The notes: generated from the letters alone by a model not told the origin. Counted from the stretch's first letter, positions 1-5,987 are shown. The stretch: 8,004 nt of DNA from Candidatus Roizmanbacteria bacterium CG11_big_fil_rev_8_21_14_0_20_36_8 (GCA_002796045.1 PCVM01000061.1:1-8004), one strand, 5' to 3'. A program made the numbers and translations.

Positions 1-23
1 TCTTTTATTTATCGATTATACAA

Positions 24-110
24 GGAGGAGTCGCATAGTGGCCGAGTGCGTTCGCTTGGAAAGCGGATATAGCCGTAAGGTTATCGCGAGTTCGAATCTC
101 GCCTCCTCCG
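24..110 (+). tRNA. tRNA-Ser (anticodon GGA)
   Basis: This is a class II tRNA. The acceptor stem pairs GGAGGAG (24-30) with CTCCTCC (103-109), followed by a G discriminator typical of serine tRNAs. The anticodon stem TTCGC/GCGGA encloses the loop TTGGAAA, giving anticodon GGA, which reads UCC and UCU. A long variable arm (TAGCC-GTAA-GGTTA) and a T arm GCGAG-TTCGAAT-CTCGC are both visible. CCA is not encoded after the discriminator. The 3' part is overlapped on the other strand by the recombinase gene end, so this tRNA is the probable integration target. Confidence 0.96.
81..110. other. Probable attachment-site half: overlap of tRNA-Ser 3' end and recombinase 3' end
   Basis: The last nine recombinase codons (R438-R446, residues RRRRDSNSR) and its TAA stop are read from the antisense of tRNA-Ser bases 81-110. 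The boundary is exact: codon R438 begins on the discriminator base of the tRNA. This is the arrangement expected when an element has integrated at the 3' end of a tRNA gene with its recombinase at the junction. I found no second copy of the tRNA 3' segment in the window, so the partner site lies outside or has been deleted. The exact crossover core cannot be fixed from one copy. Confidence 0.5.
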
Positions 111-1421
111 CACAGTGAGATAATCATCATACAAATGATTGTTTTGGAGCTTCTGAATAAACTTTTCCTCTGGTTCGAAAATAGTATTTGGTAATTCTTC
201 TAATTTGTATAGTTTCGAACGATTAGTGATAGTAATAGCTTTTTGAAGAAGGGAATAACGCTCTGTATGGGTATGTTCAAGATGCCCTTCATCAAGAGTG
301 ATTGTTTCATAAATATCATTTAAAAGTGATCGTTTCTTTTCTGGCGATAGTTTTGTATATTTCTTTTTAGCATCTTGTGATGTTTGAAATATTTTGAGTT
401 TGAGCTCTTTTTGTTTATCATCTCCTTTGGTAAATTTAAGGAGTTTTTCTTCAAGAACGTTCAACTCCTTTTTTGCTTCTTGTTGCTTCTCTAAATACTT
501 CTCTTTGGTCACCTCACCATCTGCTCTCATATCAATAAGCGTGTTCATTCTATTTTTGAGTTTTGAGATACTTTGCTTGAGGTTTTCAACGAGCTTGGTA
601 TTAAACTGCTCATCAAGTTTGTGTTTTTCACAGAGACCTCTATAAATCCATGCTCTCAGCCTCTCATTTTTGATCTGTAGGAGCTTGAGGGCATGTTTGA
701 CCTGTTCCTCTACATTTCCATCTTTTACCCATGTTTTTTGGGTGCATGGTTTGTAATGGGTACAGTGTCCGTAATTTATCCCTTTATGGGTTTCCCATGT
801 AATGGATGATTCACATTCCTTACAAGCGATCATGCTTTTAAAAAGAAAATCGTGTTTGCGGTATTTTGGTGGTCTTTTTCTTTTGAGAAGTTTTTGAACA
901 TCCTGAAAGAGTGATTCAGATACCAAAGGTTCATGGTTGCCTTGATACACATGACCATTCCATTTGAAACAACCAGTATAAAAAACTTTTGTAAGATGAC
1001 GGTGAATATCGTTTCCTTTTACTTTATTTCCATTTTTGCTTCGTAACCCAATCTCATACATTTTGTCTGAAAGTTTATTGACAGAATATTCACCAGTTTG
1101 AAAAAGCTCAAACATTTTGACGATATAGTGTGAAGTATCACGATCAACAACATGAATGCTTTTCCCGTCCATACGTTCACTCTTATACCCCAGTGGTGCA
1201 TTTCCTTGCGGACACCAACCATTCTCAATTTTAGCCTTTTGTCCTTTTTTTACTTCTTCAGAAAGATTATCAACATAGTTTTTGGCAAATACAACACGCA
1301 TGTCAAGATTCAATTTTTCTTGAGAACGGGAATGTTTATGGAGTATCAAGCTATCCTTTACGAGATGAAGTTGTCTACCCTCATCTTGATTATAGGGATT
1401 TTCTAATTTCAGACCTCGCAT
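81..1421 (-). pseudogene. Serine recombinase, N-terminal catalytic domain missing
   Basis: This is a remnant of a large serine recombinase, an enzyme that integrates and excises mobile elements by serine-mediated strand exchange. Residues about 17-60 (LHLVKDS... KNYVDNLSEEVKKG) are the end of the resolvase domain. Residues about 68-180 are the recombinase DNA-binding domain (NAPLGYK, then VFYTGCFKWNG). Next comes a zinc ribbon with C200, C203, C220 and C226, and a lysine/glutamate-rich coiled coil at about 273-340. The N-terminal part carrying the nucleophilic serine is absent, so it cannot catalyse recombination on its own. The ATG at 1421 is probably not a native start: residues 1-10 continue the frame of the adenosylhomocysteinase-like fragment upstream, and recombinase similarity starts only near residue 14-17. 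Its C-terminus is read from antisense tRNA-Ser. The family assignment is firm; the truncation is inferred from comparison with full-length family members, which normally have a resolvase domain of about 140 residues. Confidence 0.85.
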
Positions 1422-1868
1422 TCTATTTTCGCCTGTTTTAGTATCTTCAATGATTACGGTATCAGGCCTTAATTAATCATTTCTTACAGCGGCATCTCCT
1501 AATACAAAACTACAGTCAACGATAACATCTGGAGACTGTCTTAATACAGCTATTCTGTCTTCTTCTTCAGCTGATCCATAATGAGGAATATCCCATCGTG
1601 TGAGATATTCAAATACTCCTGGTTGAATACTACTATGTTCGCCTGAACTTTGAGGAATAACAATAAGATTATGTGCTCTATCTTTCATTGCATCTACCAC
1701 ATACAGTGTCTCCCATGTTAAGGGCAGAGAGATAGCAATCCTTTCATCAGTGGGCGCAAGCATTCTTTGAGCTGTTTCATAAACAAGAGGCATATTTCCT
1801 CTCGTAAAAGAATATTTGTCAACTTCAGCTAGAGGTAAATTTTGCGATTCTGTTTCTGTCTTATTCAT
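1391..1868 (-). pseudogene. Adenosylhomocysteinase-like fragment, broken by an in-frame stop
   Basis: S-adenosylhomocysteine hydrolases split AdoHcy into adenosine and homocysteine. The reading from ATG 1868 gives 131 residues to a TAA at 1473-1475. It then resumes in the same frame through VIIEDTKTGENRMR, which matches the family motif around EETTTGVHRLR. The earlier part also fits the N-terminal domain: RIAISLPLTWETLYVVDAM for the strand-helix near the substrate site, DIPHYGSAEEEDRIAVL, and SPDVIVDCSFVL for the KPDIIIDDGGDL region. The NAD-binding domain and C-terminus are gone, because the frame runs into the serine recombinase near 1372-1395. The start overlaps the end of the CYTH gene in the arrangement ATGAATAA, suggesting translational coupling in a former operon. 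An upstream in-frame ATG at 1931 lies deep inside the CYTH gene and is less likely. The homology is recognised by eye and is remote, so another AdoHcyase-like Rossmann protein is possible. The stop and junction are seen directly. Confidence 0.6.
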
Positions 1869-2379
1869 GGGTTTTTGATAATAGGAGATCGCTATAAGAG
1901 TGGGATATAAGTGATTCTTTTGAAATTCCAAGATTGTTTAATAACTCATTCGCAATTTGTTGCCCTACTTCTATTGTTTGATTTTCTTTTAAAACTACTT
2001 CAAATTCTATAAACGTTCCAAGATTTGTTACCTCATCTATGTGAACTCTTGTTTGCTCAATAAAAAAAAGATATCTTTTTTTCTTTACAATTACCTTTAT
2101 TCCATACGCTTCAATTAACAATTCAACAATAGCGGGATTTAACTTTTCTAGTCTTTTATAAGTAGATAGTTTGGGTGATAAATCATTACTGCGTTGATAA
2201 AAGATGAGTTCGGAATGATTTGGCTGTTCTTCTCTTAACTTTAGGCGTCCATTGGGACAATTAAAGTAGGTGTCTTTTTGATCAAGAATTTGTGGATCTT
2301 TTCCAGTTACATTTCGTAATTTATTAACAAAAGATGAGGTATCCCTTATTTTTGCTTTAATCTCAATATTTCTGGACAT
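1861..2379 (-). CDS. CYTH-domain protein (class IV adenylate cyclase / thiamine-triphosphatase family)
   Basis: This is an intact 172-residue protein of normal length for a single CYTH domain. These are soluble beta-tunnel enzymes that act on triphosphates with divalent metal: CyaB makes cAMP, and relatives hydrolyse thiamine triphosphate or tripolyphosphate. The N-terminal signature is NIEIK (residues 4-8), a common variant of ExExK in proteins annotated as class IV cyclases. Then follow DTYF (36-39), GRLKLRE (44-50), the basic KKKR (99-102), RVHIDEV (111-117) and FIEFE (123-127), which supply phosphate- and metal-binding side chains. The ending SYSDLL is typical of the class IV group. Substrate and product cannot be decided from sequence. 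The gene leads the minus-strand pair with the broken adenosylhomocysteinase-like gene and overlaps it by 8 bases. A TATAAT lies 35 bases upstream. Confidence 0.88.
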   Translation of the reverse strand: MSRNIEIKAKIRDTSSFVNKLRNVTGKDPQILDQKDTYFNCPNGRLKLREEQPNHSELIFYQRSNDLSPKLSTYKRLEKLNPAIVELLIEAYGIKVIVKKKRYLFFIEQTRVHIDEVTNLGTFIEFEVVLKENQTIEVGQQIANELLNNLGISKESLISHSYSDLLLSKTHE

Positions 2380-2413
2380 TTAATTAGTTGCTGAATAATT
2401 TGTTTACGAATAG

Positions 2414-2419
2414 ATTATA
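2414..2419 (-). promoter_or_regulatory. Candidate -10 box for the CYTH gene
   Basis: On the minus strand a perfect TATAAT lies 35 bases upstream of the CYTH ATG. No convincing -35 hexamer is found at 16-18 bases; the best upstream context is T-rich (AACTTT). The 11-base word containing it (2409-2419) also forms the arms of the palindrome at 4826-4854. Confidence 0.4.
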
Positions 2420-2534
2420 CTAATATTTTCCAACAAAAAGTTCTATAATCATCCCATACCCTCCGCCAGCAATAATGTTTGCAGCACAAACTGCTTAAAT
2501 AGTAATAAATTTTTTGAAAGTCAGCCATTAAGTA

Positions 2535-2807
2535 ATGAATAAATATAAATCCTTTTTCCAAGACAAAGATGGAAAGATCGTCATCGGACAGTTCCCAAAC
2601 TGGCAATTATTTTTGGCGGGATTCTTCTATATTTTTAGATATATTAATAAGCAGAATATTCAAGCAGTTGGATTTTGGGGATTGAACATTACTCTACTCT
2701 ACTGGTCGTATCTTGAAATTAGACTTGGAGTAAACGGATGGAGAAAATTGTTGGGTACTTTGGTATTGATTTCAATTGGTTACAACATTATTTCAATATC
2801 AAATTGA
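2535..2807 (+). CDS. Small conserved-looking membrane protein, function unknown
   Basis: This is a 90-residue protein. A short polar N-terminus contains DKDGKIVIGQFPN (10-22). It is followed by hydrophobic segments at about 24-37, 43-61 and 72-87, so two or three membrane passes are likely. The segments are separated by the aromatic/charged stretch WSYLEIRLGVNGWRKLLG (57-74). I recall similar short proteins with the DKDGK...QFPN and LE...GVN.(F/W)R..LG pattern in Patescibacteria and other bacteria, without an assigned role; that is memory, not a search. The ATG at 2535 has no Shine-Dalgarno. The gene stands alone, divergent from the CYTH gene and upstream of tRNA-Leu. Its stop codon overlaps a weak 7-bp inverted repeat (CAAATTG 2800-2806 / CAATTTG 2816-2822). 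Confidence 0.72.
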   Translation: MNKYKSFFQDKDGKIVIGQFPNWQLFLAGFFYIFRYINKQNIQAVGFWGLNITLLYWSYLEIRLGVNGWRKLLGTLVLISIGYNIISISN

Positions 2808-2899
2808 GTTTATTGCAATTTGTTTGCACTATCATTTTAATCTCTTACTCAGTAAATATTTATTAGATTGCTTTTTATCATTGGGTCATTGTATTTCCT

Positions 2900-2908
2900 T
2901 GGTATAAT
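2900..2908 (+). promoter_or_regulatory. Extended -10 promoter of tRNA-Leu
   Basis: TGGTATAAT is a perfect -10 box (TATAAT, 2903-2908) preceded by TGN, the extended -10 element. It lies 26 bases before the tRNA 5' end, which would leave a leader of about 20 bases. A partial -35 (TTGGGT, 2881-2886) sits 16 bases upstream. Extended -10 promoters can work with a poor -35, which fits. Confidence 0.65.
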
Positions 2909-2934
2909 ATTATCTTGATTTAAGTAGGATAATT

Positions 2935-3016
2935 GCCCGGGTGGCGGAATTGGCAGACGCGCAGGTTTTAGGAACCTGTATCGAAAGATGTGGAGGTTCA
3001 AGTCCTCTCTCGGGCA
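2935..3016 (+). tRNA. tRNA-Leu (anticodon TAG)
   Basis: The acceptor stem pairs GCCCGGG (2935-2941) with CTCGGGC (3009-3015), with one G-U, and has the A discriminator expected for leucine. The D arm GGCGGAATTGGCAGACGC is typical of tRNA-Leu. The anticodon stem CAGGT/ACCTG encloses TTTAGGA, giving anticodon TAG for CUA and other CUN codons. The variable arm and T arm (GAGG-TTCAAGT-CCTC) are present. CCA is not encoded. Open frames on both strands across it are shadows of the tRNA. Confidence 0.96.
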
Positions 3017-3027
3017 CAAAAGGAGAC

Positions 3028-3099
3028 CGGAGGGGCAGGCGCTGGCCGCGCCTCCGAAAAAGTCGGCTCGGAAAAATAAAATCTTATAGGATTTTACCG
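3028..3099 (+). other. GC-rich stem-loop block downstream of tRNA-Leu
   Basis: A strikingly GC-rich patch follows the tRNA. CGGAGG (3028-3033) pairs with CCTCCG (3051-3056), with an inner CGC/GCG pairing. A second hairpin follows, TAAAATC (3077-3083) with GATTTTA (3090-3096), flanked by CGG (3069-3071) and CCG (3097-3099). Neither has a strong U-tract, so they are not canonical terminators. They could be a 3' trailer processed from the tRNA transcript, a small RNA or a decayed repeat. The pairing is seen directly; function is unknown. Confidence 0.4.
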
Positions 3100-3137
3100 A
3101 AAGAAAAAGCGCGAAAATTTTAAAGATCAAAACTTAA

Positions 3138-3242
3138 ATGCTCTTGCTGGTGAGCTCAGAACGATTAGGTTCTGTCCAACGAGGGCATTAAAAAACCCAA
3201 TCGTTCTTCTGAGCTCAATTTAAGAGTATTCTGTTTTTTTTT
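3138..3242 (+). terminator. Large imperfect inverted repeat with T-tract (terminator or structured RNA)
   Basis: The left arm (3138-3171) and right arm (3194-3229) can pair over most of their length. TGAGCTCAGA (3151-3160) matches TCTGAGCTCA (3208-3217) perfectly. Next, AACGATTAGGTT (3160-3171) pairs with AACCCAATCGTT (3194-3205) with one mismatch and a 2-base bulge. The outer ATGCTCTT (3138-3145) faces AAGAGTAT (3222-3229). The loop is 22 bases, and a run of nine T follows at 3234-3242. It could terminate the tRNA-Leu transcript, but it is larger than needed for that and lies only 34 bases ahead of the next start, so a leader structure is equally possible. Confidence 0.5.
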
Positions 3243-3276
3243 GCATTTGCAGGTACAAATTGATAAAATTATCTTG

Positions 3277-3843
3277 ATGGACATAATTACTGAAAGGTTA
3301 TGGCAGCCAAAAAAAACAGCTACGGAATATTGGTTGGAAACATTTCCAACAATTGAAGTGTGTATGAATGAAACGGGTCATTTTGCCGATGAAGGTGAAA
3401 TACTTGTAACTAACGGTTTTAACGGATGTACGACACTTATCGTAAGAGCCGAAGTACCCAAAGGGAAGGTAAGGGGTTTTCTTGCCCACAAACACGCCGA
3501 TCCAAGAAGAATAGAAGAATTTATAACAGATCTTGAACATGGAGAGTTATCCCCTGACACCAAATTGTATGGAACAGTTTTATACGCTGGAGATCAATAT
3601 GGTCGGAGTTTAAGTGAAGAGTCAGAAAAACTTCAACAACAGTTACAGCAAAGATTAAAGGCGAGATTTTGTAACCAATGGCAACAACTCAGATCTGCAC
3701 GATACGCAGTTTATGAAGGTTTTCCAAGCTCAGTTAACAGCAATCGTCTTGCCTACAATGTAGCAGCAAATATGTGGTTACATAGAGAAGGAGCAAACGA
3801 TCAGGAACGTCCGTTGAGTGGTCTGTTAAAATGGGATAATTAA
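3277..3843 (+). CDS. Uncharacterised protein with a CheD/CNF1-like Cys-His pattern
   Basis: This is a 188-residue soluble protein with no signal peptide or membrane segment. I chose ATG 3277; the frame is open to TTG 3241, but that lies in the T-tract of the preceding inverted repeat. Residues 41-75 (EILVTNGFNGCTTLIVRAE, then GFLAHKHADP) show a cysteine at the end of a glycine-rich turn (C51) and a histidine about 20 residues later (H71 or H73). The layout resembles CheD glutamine deamidases (TLGLGSC... AH) and the related CNF1 toxin fold, which use a Cys-His pair. A glutamine-rich helix (residues 119-138) and a variable C-terminus follow. No chemotaxis genes are nearby, so a receptor-deamidase role is unlikely even if the fold is right. 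The similarity is read by eye and is weak. The gene stands alone between an inverted repeat and a small terminator. Confidence 0.6.
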   Translation: MDIITERLWQPKKTATEYWLETFPTIEVCMNETGHFADEGEILVTNGFNGCTTLIVRAEVPKGKVRGFLAHKHADPRRIEEFITDLEHGELSPDTKLYGTVLYAGDQYGRSLSEESEKLQQQLQQRLKARFCNQWQQLRSARYAVYEGFPSSVNSNRLAYNVAANMWLHREGANDQERPLSGLLKWDN

Positions 3844-3859
3844 TAACTCGCTGTCAAGC

Positions 3860-3877
3860 AGGTTAGCCTAACCTTTT
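3860..3877 (+). terminator. Short intrinsic terminator after the 3277-3843 gene
   Basis: AGGTTA (3860-3865) and TAACCT (3869-3874) pair around a GCC loop, followed by four T (3874-3877). It lies 16 bases after the stop codon. The stem is short, so this is a weak terminator at best. Confidence 0.45.
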
Positions 3878-3885
3878 AAAAATAG

Positions 3886-4080
3886 TTCGAAGTTGGTCGT
3901 AAAGAGTTCACAATTCGTAAACGATGGGCAAATAACCTTAATGTATCTTGGAGGTTTTACGATAGTAGCGTTAACACTCATTGTCAACAACTCGCTTTAA
4001 TTCTCACCAGCGCTATGGCAAGTACGATCTTAGTAAGTCCTCTACCGAACATTGAACCTCATCATGTTGATAATAAATAA
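3886..4080 (+). other. Unassigned open frame of 64 codons without a proper start (possible gene remnant)
   Basis: The frame TTC...AAA-TAA (3886-4080) stays open for 64 codons and has balanced, protein-like composition, including residues RKRWANNLNVSWRFY. The only ATG in frame is at 4015, which would leave 21 residues. The stretch is visibly less AT-rich than the DNA after it, and the change falls near the TAA at 4078-4080. I recognise no family. It may be a decayed 3' gene end, or chance. Confidence 0.2.
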
Positions 4081-5039
4081 TTGTAGAATTACTTAAATAT
4101 ACAAATATAGTATTATTAAATAAATAATTGACTAAATACAAATTAAATTGTTATGACGGTGACTATAGCAGATTTACTAGTTAAAATATATAATAATATA
4201 CTCAAGTAATTAATCTTATAGAAATAATAGTGTAAATTATTTTTTTTACACGCTACTGATAGGTTAATGCATCAAATTTTTCAATAAATTTAATGCAATT
4301 AGAATTCTTCGTAGTCCTTCATACATTTAGACTGCCACAACAACCTATATTTTAAGTTGAACTAAATTAGCAGACGATGAGTATGCTTGCTAAGATGATT
4401 TATCTTATAGTGTTGTTGTCACTTGAAATATTCGCATTCTGAATACGCATTTACATTGATTTATAGTGTAACAATGAAAATGAATAAAATTTTGATAACT
4501 CTTGTAGATTTACTATGAGCTTATTATTTTATTTAGTGTATGTAATTAATATGTTTTTTTACTTTGGCTATATTCAAAGGAACTACTTTTGGTATTATTC
4601 ATTTAGAGAATTGCTAAATGTTGTTGAACTTAATTATTGTTTTAGTAGATCCACGATAAGTAATCGTATTTTTTTTAAATTCATATAATATTTCAAGTTT
4701 GTTGATCTTTACAATTATTACTCTATATAAAGCCCAAATTTATACAATCATAATTCTAAAGATATCACTAATTAATATATTTTGTGCTAACTAAATTTGC
4801 AAACGCTATTATTGCATCTCGTTTTTAATAGATTATATTTGATATAATCTATTATTTAAATAACTTAATTAACAAGTGAATGTTTTAATAACTTTAAAAG
4901 ACGTTTTTTGTTGGCCGGTACTTTACTATAGGTTTTATCATTTACTCTTTTTTATTGTTTTATCTTATATCTATTTCTTTGTTGCTTAAATCAGATTATG
5001 ATACTTTACAATAATTACGACGTCGTTTAATATTTAACT
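4081..5039. other. Very AT-rich gene-free stretch
   Basis: I see no credible gene on either strand in about 960 bases; A+T is about four-fifths by eye. A 57-codon frame at 4515-4688 is rich in Phe/Tyr/Ile as expected from base composition, and has no ribosome site. The stretch holds a 29-bp palindrome (4826-4854), a 7-bp hairpin (GTGTAAA 4230-4236 / TTTACAC 4245-4251) and four copies of TAGTGT (4228, 4408, 4464, 4534). No DnaA box matching TTATCCACA was seen on either strand. Confidence 0.6.
4826..4854. repeat. Perfect 13-bp-arm palindrome with 3-bp centre
   Basis: TAATAGATTATAT (4826-4838) and ATATAATCTATTA (4842-4854) are exact reverse complements around TTG. Each arm carries a TATAAT on one strand. 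The size (29 bp) and two-arm symmetry suit a protein-binding site such as an operator or recombinase site, or a small hairpin. It lies 185 bases upstream of the Xer gene start. Confidence 0.7.
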
Positions 5040-5987
5040 ATGATACTAAAAGATGGGTGTTTAAGATTTCTTGAATATTGTGAGATTGATAAAAACCTCT
5101 CTCAAAAATCCATAAAAATGTATGGCTACTACATAAACTTTTTTAATGGTTGGTTACTGAAGCAGAGAAATGTTGACCGGATAAACGTTGAAGAAATTAC
5201 AGAGGATGACTTACGATCTTTTCGACTCTATCTTGCTCGTGAATATAAAAACCCTTATAAGGGAAGTCTGAAAAGACAAACTCAAAACTACTTTCTTGTC
5301 GCACTTCGGAGTCTTCTTCGCCATCTTATTAAAACTGGGCACAAAGTAATATCTCCGGAATTTATTGAGCTTGGAAAGCAAAAAGATCGTAAAGTTGAGT
5401 TTCTAAAGGGGGATCAGTTGAAGCGTCTTTTTGAAGCAGTTGACACGACTGACGAGATGGGACTCCGTGACATTGCCATACTCGAGGTCTTATTTTCCAC
5501 CGGCCTTCGAGTTTCGGAGTGTGTTGCGTTAAATCGTGAGAATGTTGATATTAAAAAAGGAGAGTTTGGAGTAATTGGAAAGGGTGGAAAAGCAAGAGTC
5601 GTATTCTTATCACGACGAGCAAAAGATACTTTGAATACGTATCTGGCGACACGTGTCGATCCATATACAGCATTATTTATCAGGTATTTTGGACCTAAAG
5701 AAGATGAAGAGTTAAGTGATGATAAGATGCGCTTATCCGCTCGCTCAATTGAACGTATGATTGACAAATATAGAAAAGAGGCTAACATCTTATTTCCGAT
5801 AGGCCCCCATATTCTCAGGCATTCTTACGCTACAGATTTGCTATCTCATGGAGCTGATCTTCGTTCAGTTCAAGAAATGCTTGGACATAAGAATATCGCT
5901 ACAACGCAGATTTATACTCATGTTACGAATCTGAGATTGAAAGAAATTCATGAAAAGTATCACAGTGGGAATACTGTCGATAATTAA
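5040..5987 (+). CDS. Xer-like tyrosine recombinase (XerC/XerD type)
   Basis: This is an intact 315-residue protein of usual Xer length. Xer recombinases resolve chromosome dimers at dif, and relatives integrate mobile elements. Residues 6-100 form the SAM-like core-binding domain (FLEYCEIDKNLSQKSIKMY). Residues about 120-305 form the catalytic domain with all expected residues: R157 in STGLRVSE, K181 in GKGGKAR, H257 and R260 in HILRHSYATDLL, H283 in LGHKN, and Y292 in QIYTHVT. The close fit to the HxLRHS(F/Y)ATDLL...VQEMLGHKNIATTQIYTHVT pattern points to the housekeeping Xer type common in Patescibacteria rather than a phage integrase; this is inference. No second Xer gene is in view, so it may act alone. 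The ATG at 5040 has no Shine-Dalgarno. XerC and XerD cannot be told apart from this sequence. Confidence 0.93.
   Translation: MILKDGCLRFLEYCEIDKNLSQKSIKMYGYYINFFNGWLLKQRNVDRINVEEITEDDLRSFRLYLAREYKNPYKGSLKRQTQNYFLVALRSLLRHLIKTGHKVISPEFIELGKQKDRKVEFLKGDQLKRLFEAVDTTDEMGLRDIAILEVLFSTGLRVSECVALNRENVDIKKGEFGVIGKGGKARVVFLSRRAKDTLNTYLATRVDPYTALFIRYFGPKEDEELSDDKMRLSARSIERMIDKYRKEANILFPIGPHILRHSYATDLLSHGADLRSVQEMLGHKNIATTQIYTHVTNLRLKEIHEKYHSGNTVDN

Noticed and set aside
394..645. Plus-strand frames inside the recombinase (394-645, 1152-1406) and the minus frame 1019-1228
   Set aside because: They lie wholly within the recombinase coding strand region in other frames and show no family features.
2415..2606. 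63-residue minus-strand frame
   Set aside because: It overlaps the start of the small membrane protein gene and the CYTH promoter, and has no recognisable motif.
2849..3130. Open frames on both strands across tRNA-Leu (2849-3130 minus, 2941-3123 plus)
   Set aside because: Both are translations of the tRNA and its flanks; the peptides have the familiar look of tRNA-Leu shadow frames.
3138..3229. Integron attC site
   Set aside because: The long imperfect hairpin suggested it, but the paired RYYYAAC and GTTRRRY core ends are missing, and there is no integron integrase or cassette series.
3298..3563. Minus-strand frames opposite the CheD-like gene
   Set aside because: They are shadows of the plus-strand gene, with no independent start signal.
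3960..3990. Minus-strand promoter TTGACA with 17-base spacer and TATCGT
   Set aside because: The -35 is perfect but the -10 is poor, and no gene or structured RNA follows downstream on that strand before the opposing gene.
4515..4688. 57-residue plus-strand frame starting ATG 4515, hydrophobic N-terminus
   Set aside because: Its length is about what chance gives over six frames in DNA this AT-rich; residues are mostly Phe, Tyr, Ile and Leu, and there is no ribosome site.
4826..4854. Chromosomal dif site for the nearby Xer protein
   Set aside because: The arms are 13 bp with a 3-bp centre and perfect symmetry, unlike the 11-6-11 asymmetric dif layout; kept only as an unexplained palindrome.
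4081..5039. CRISPR array or chromosomal oriC
   Set aside because: There are no regularly spaced repeats, no DnaA-box clusters and no dnaA or dnaN neighbours.
5414..5788. 124-residue minus-strand frame inside the Xer gene
   Set aside because: It is the antisense of the well-conserved catalytic domain and its composition reflects that.
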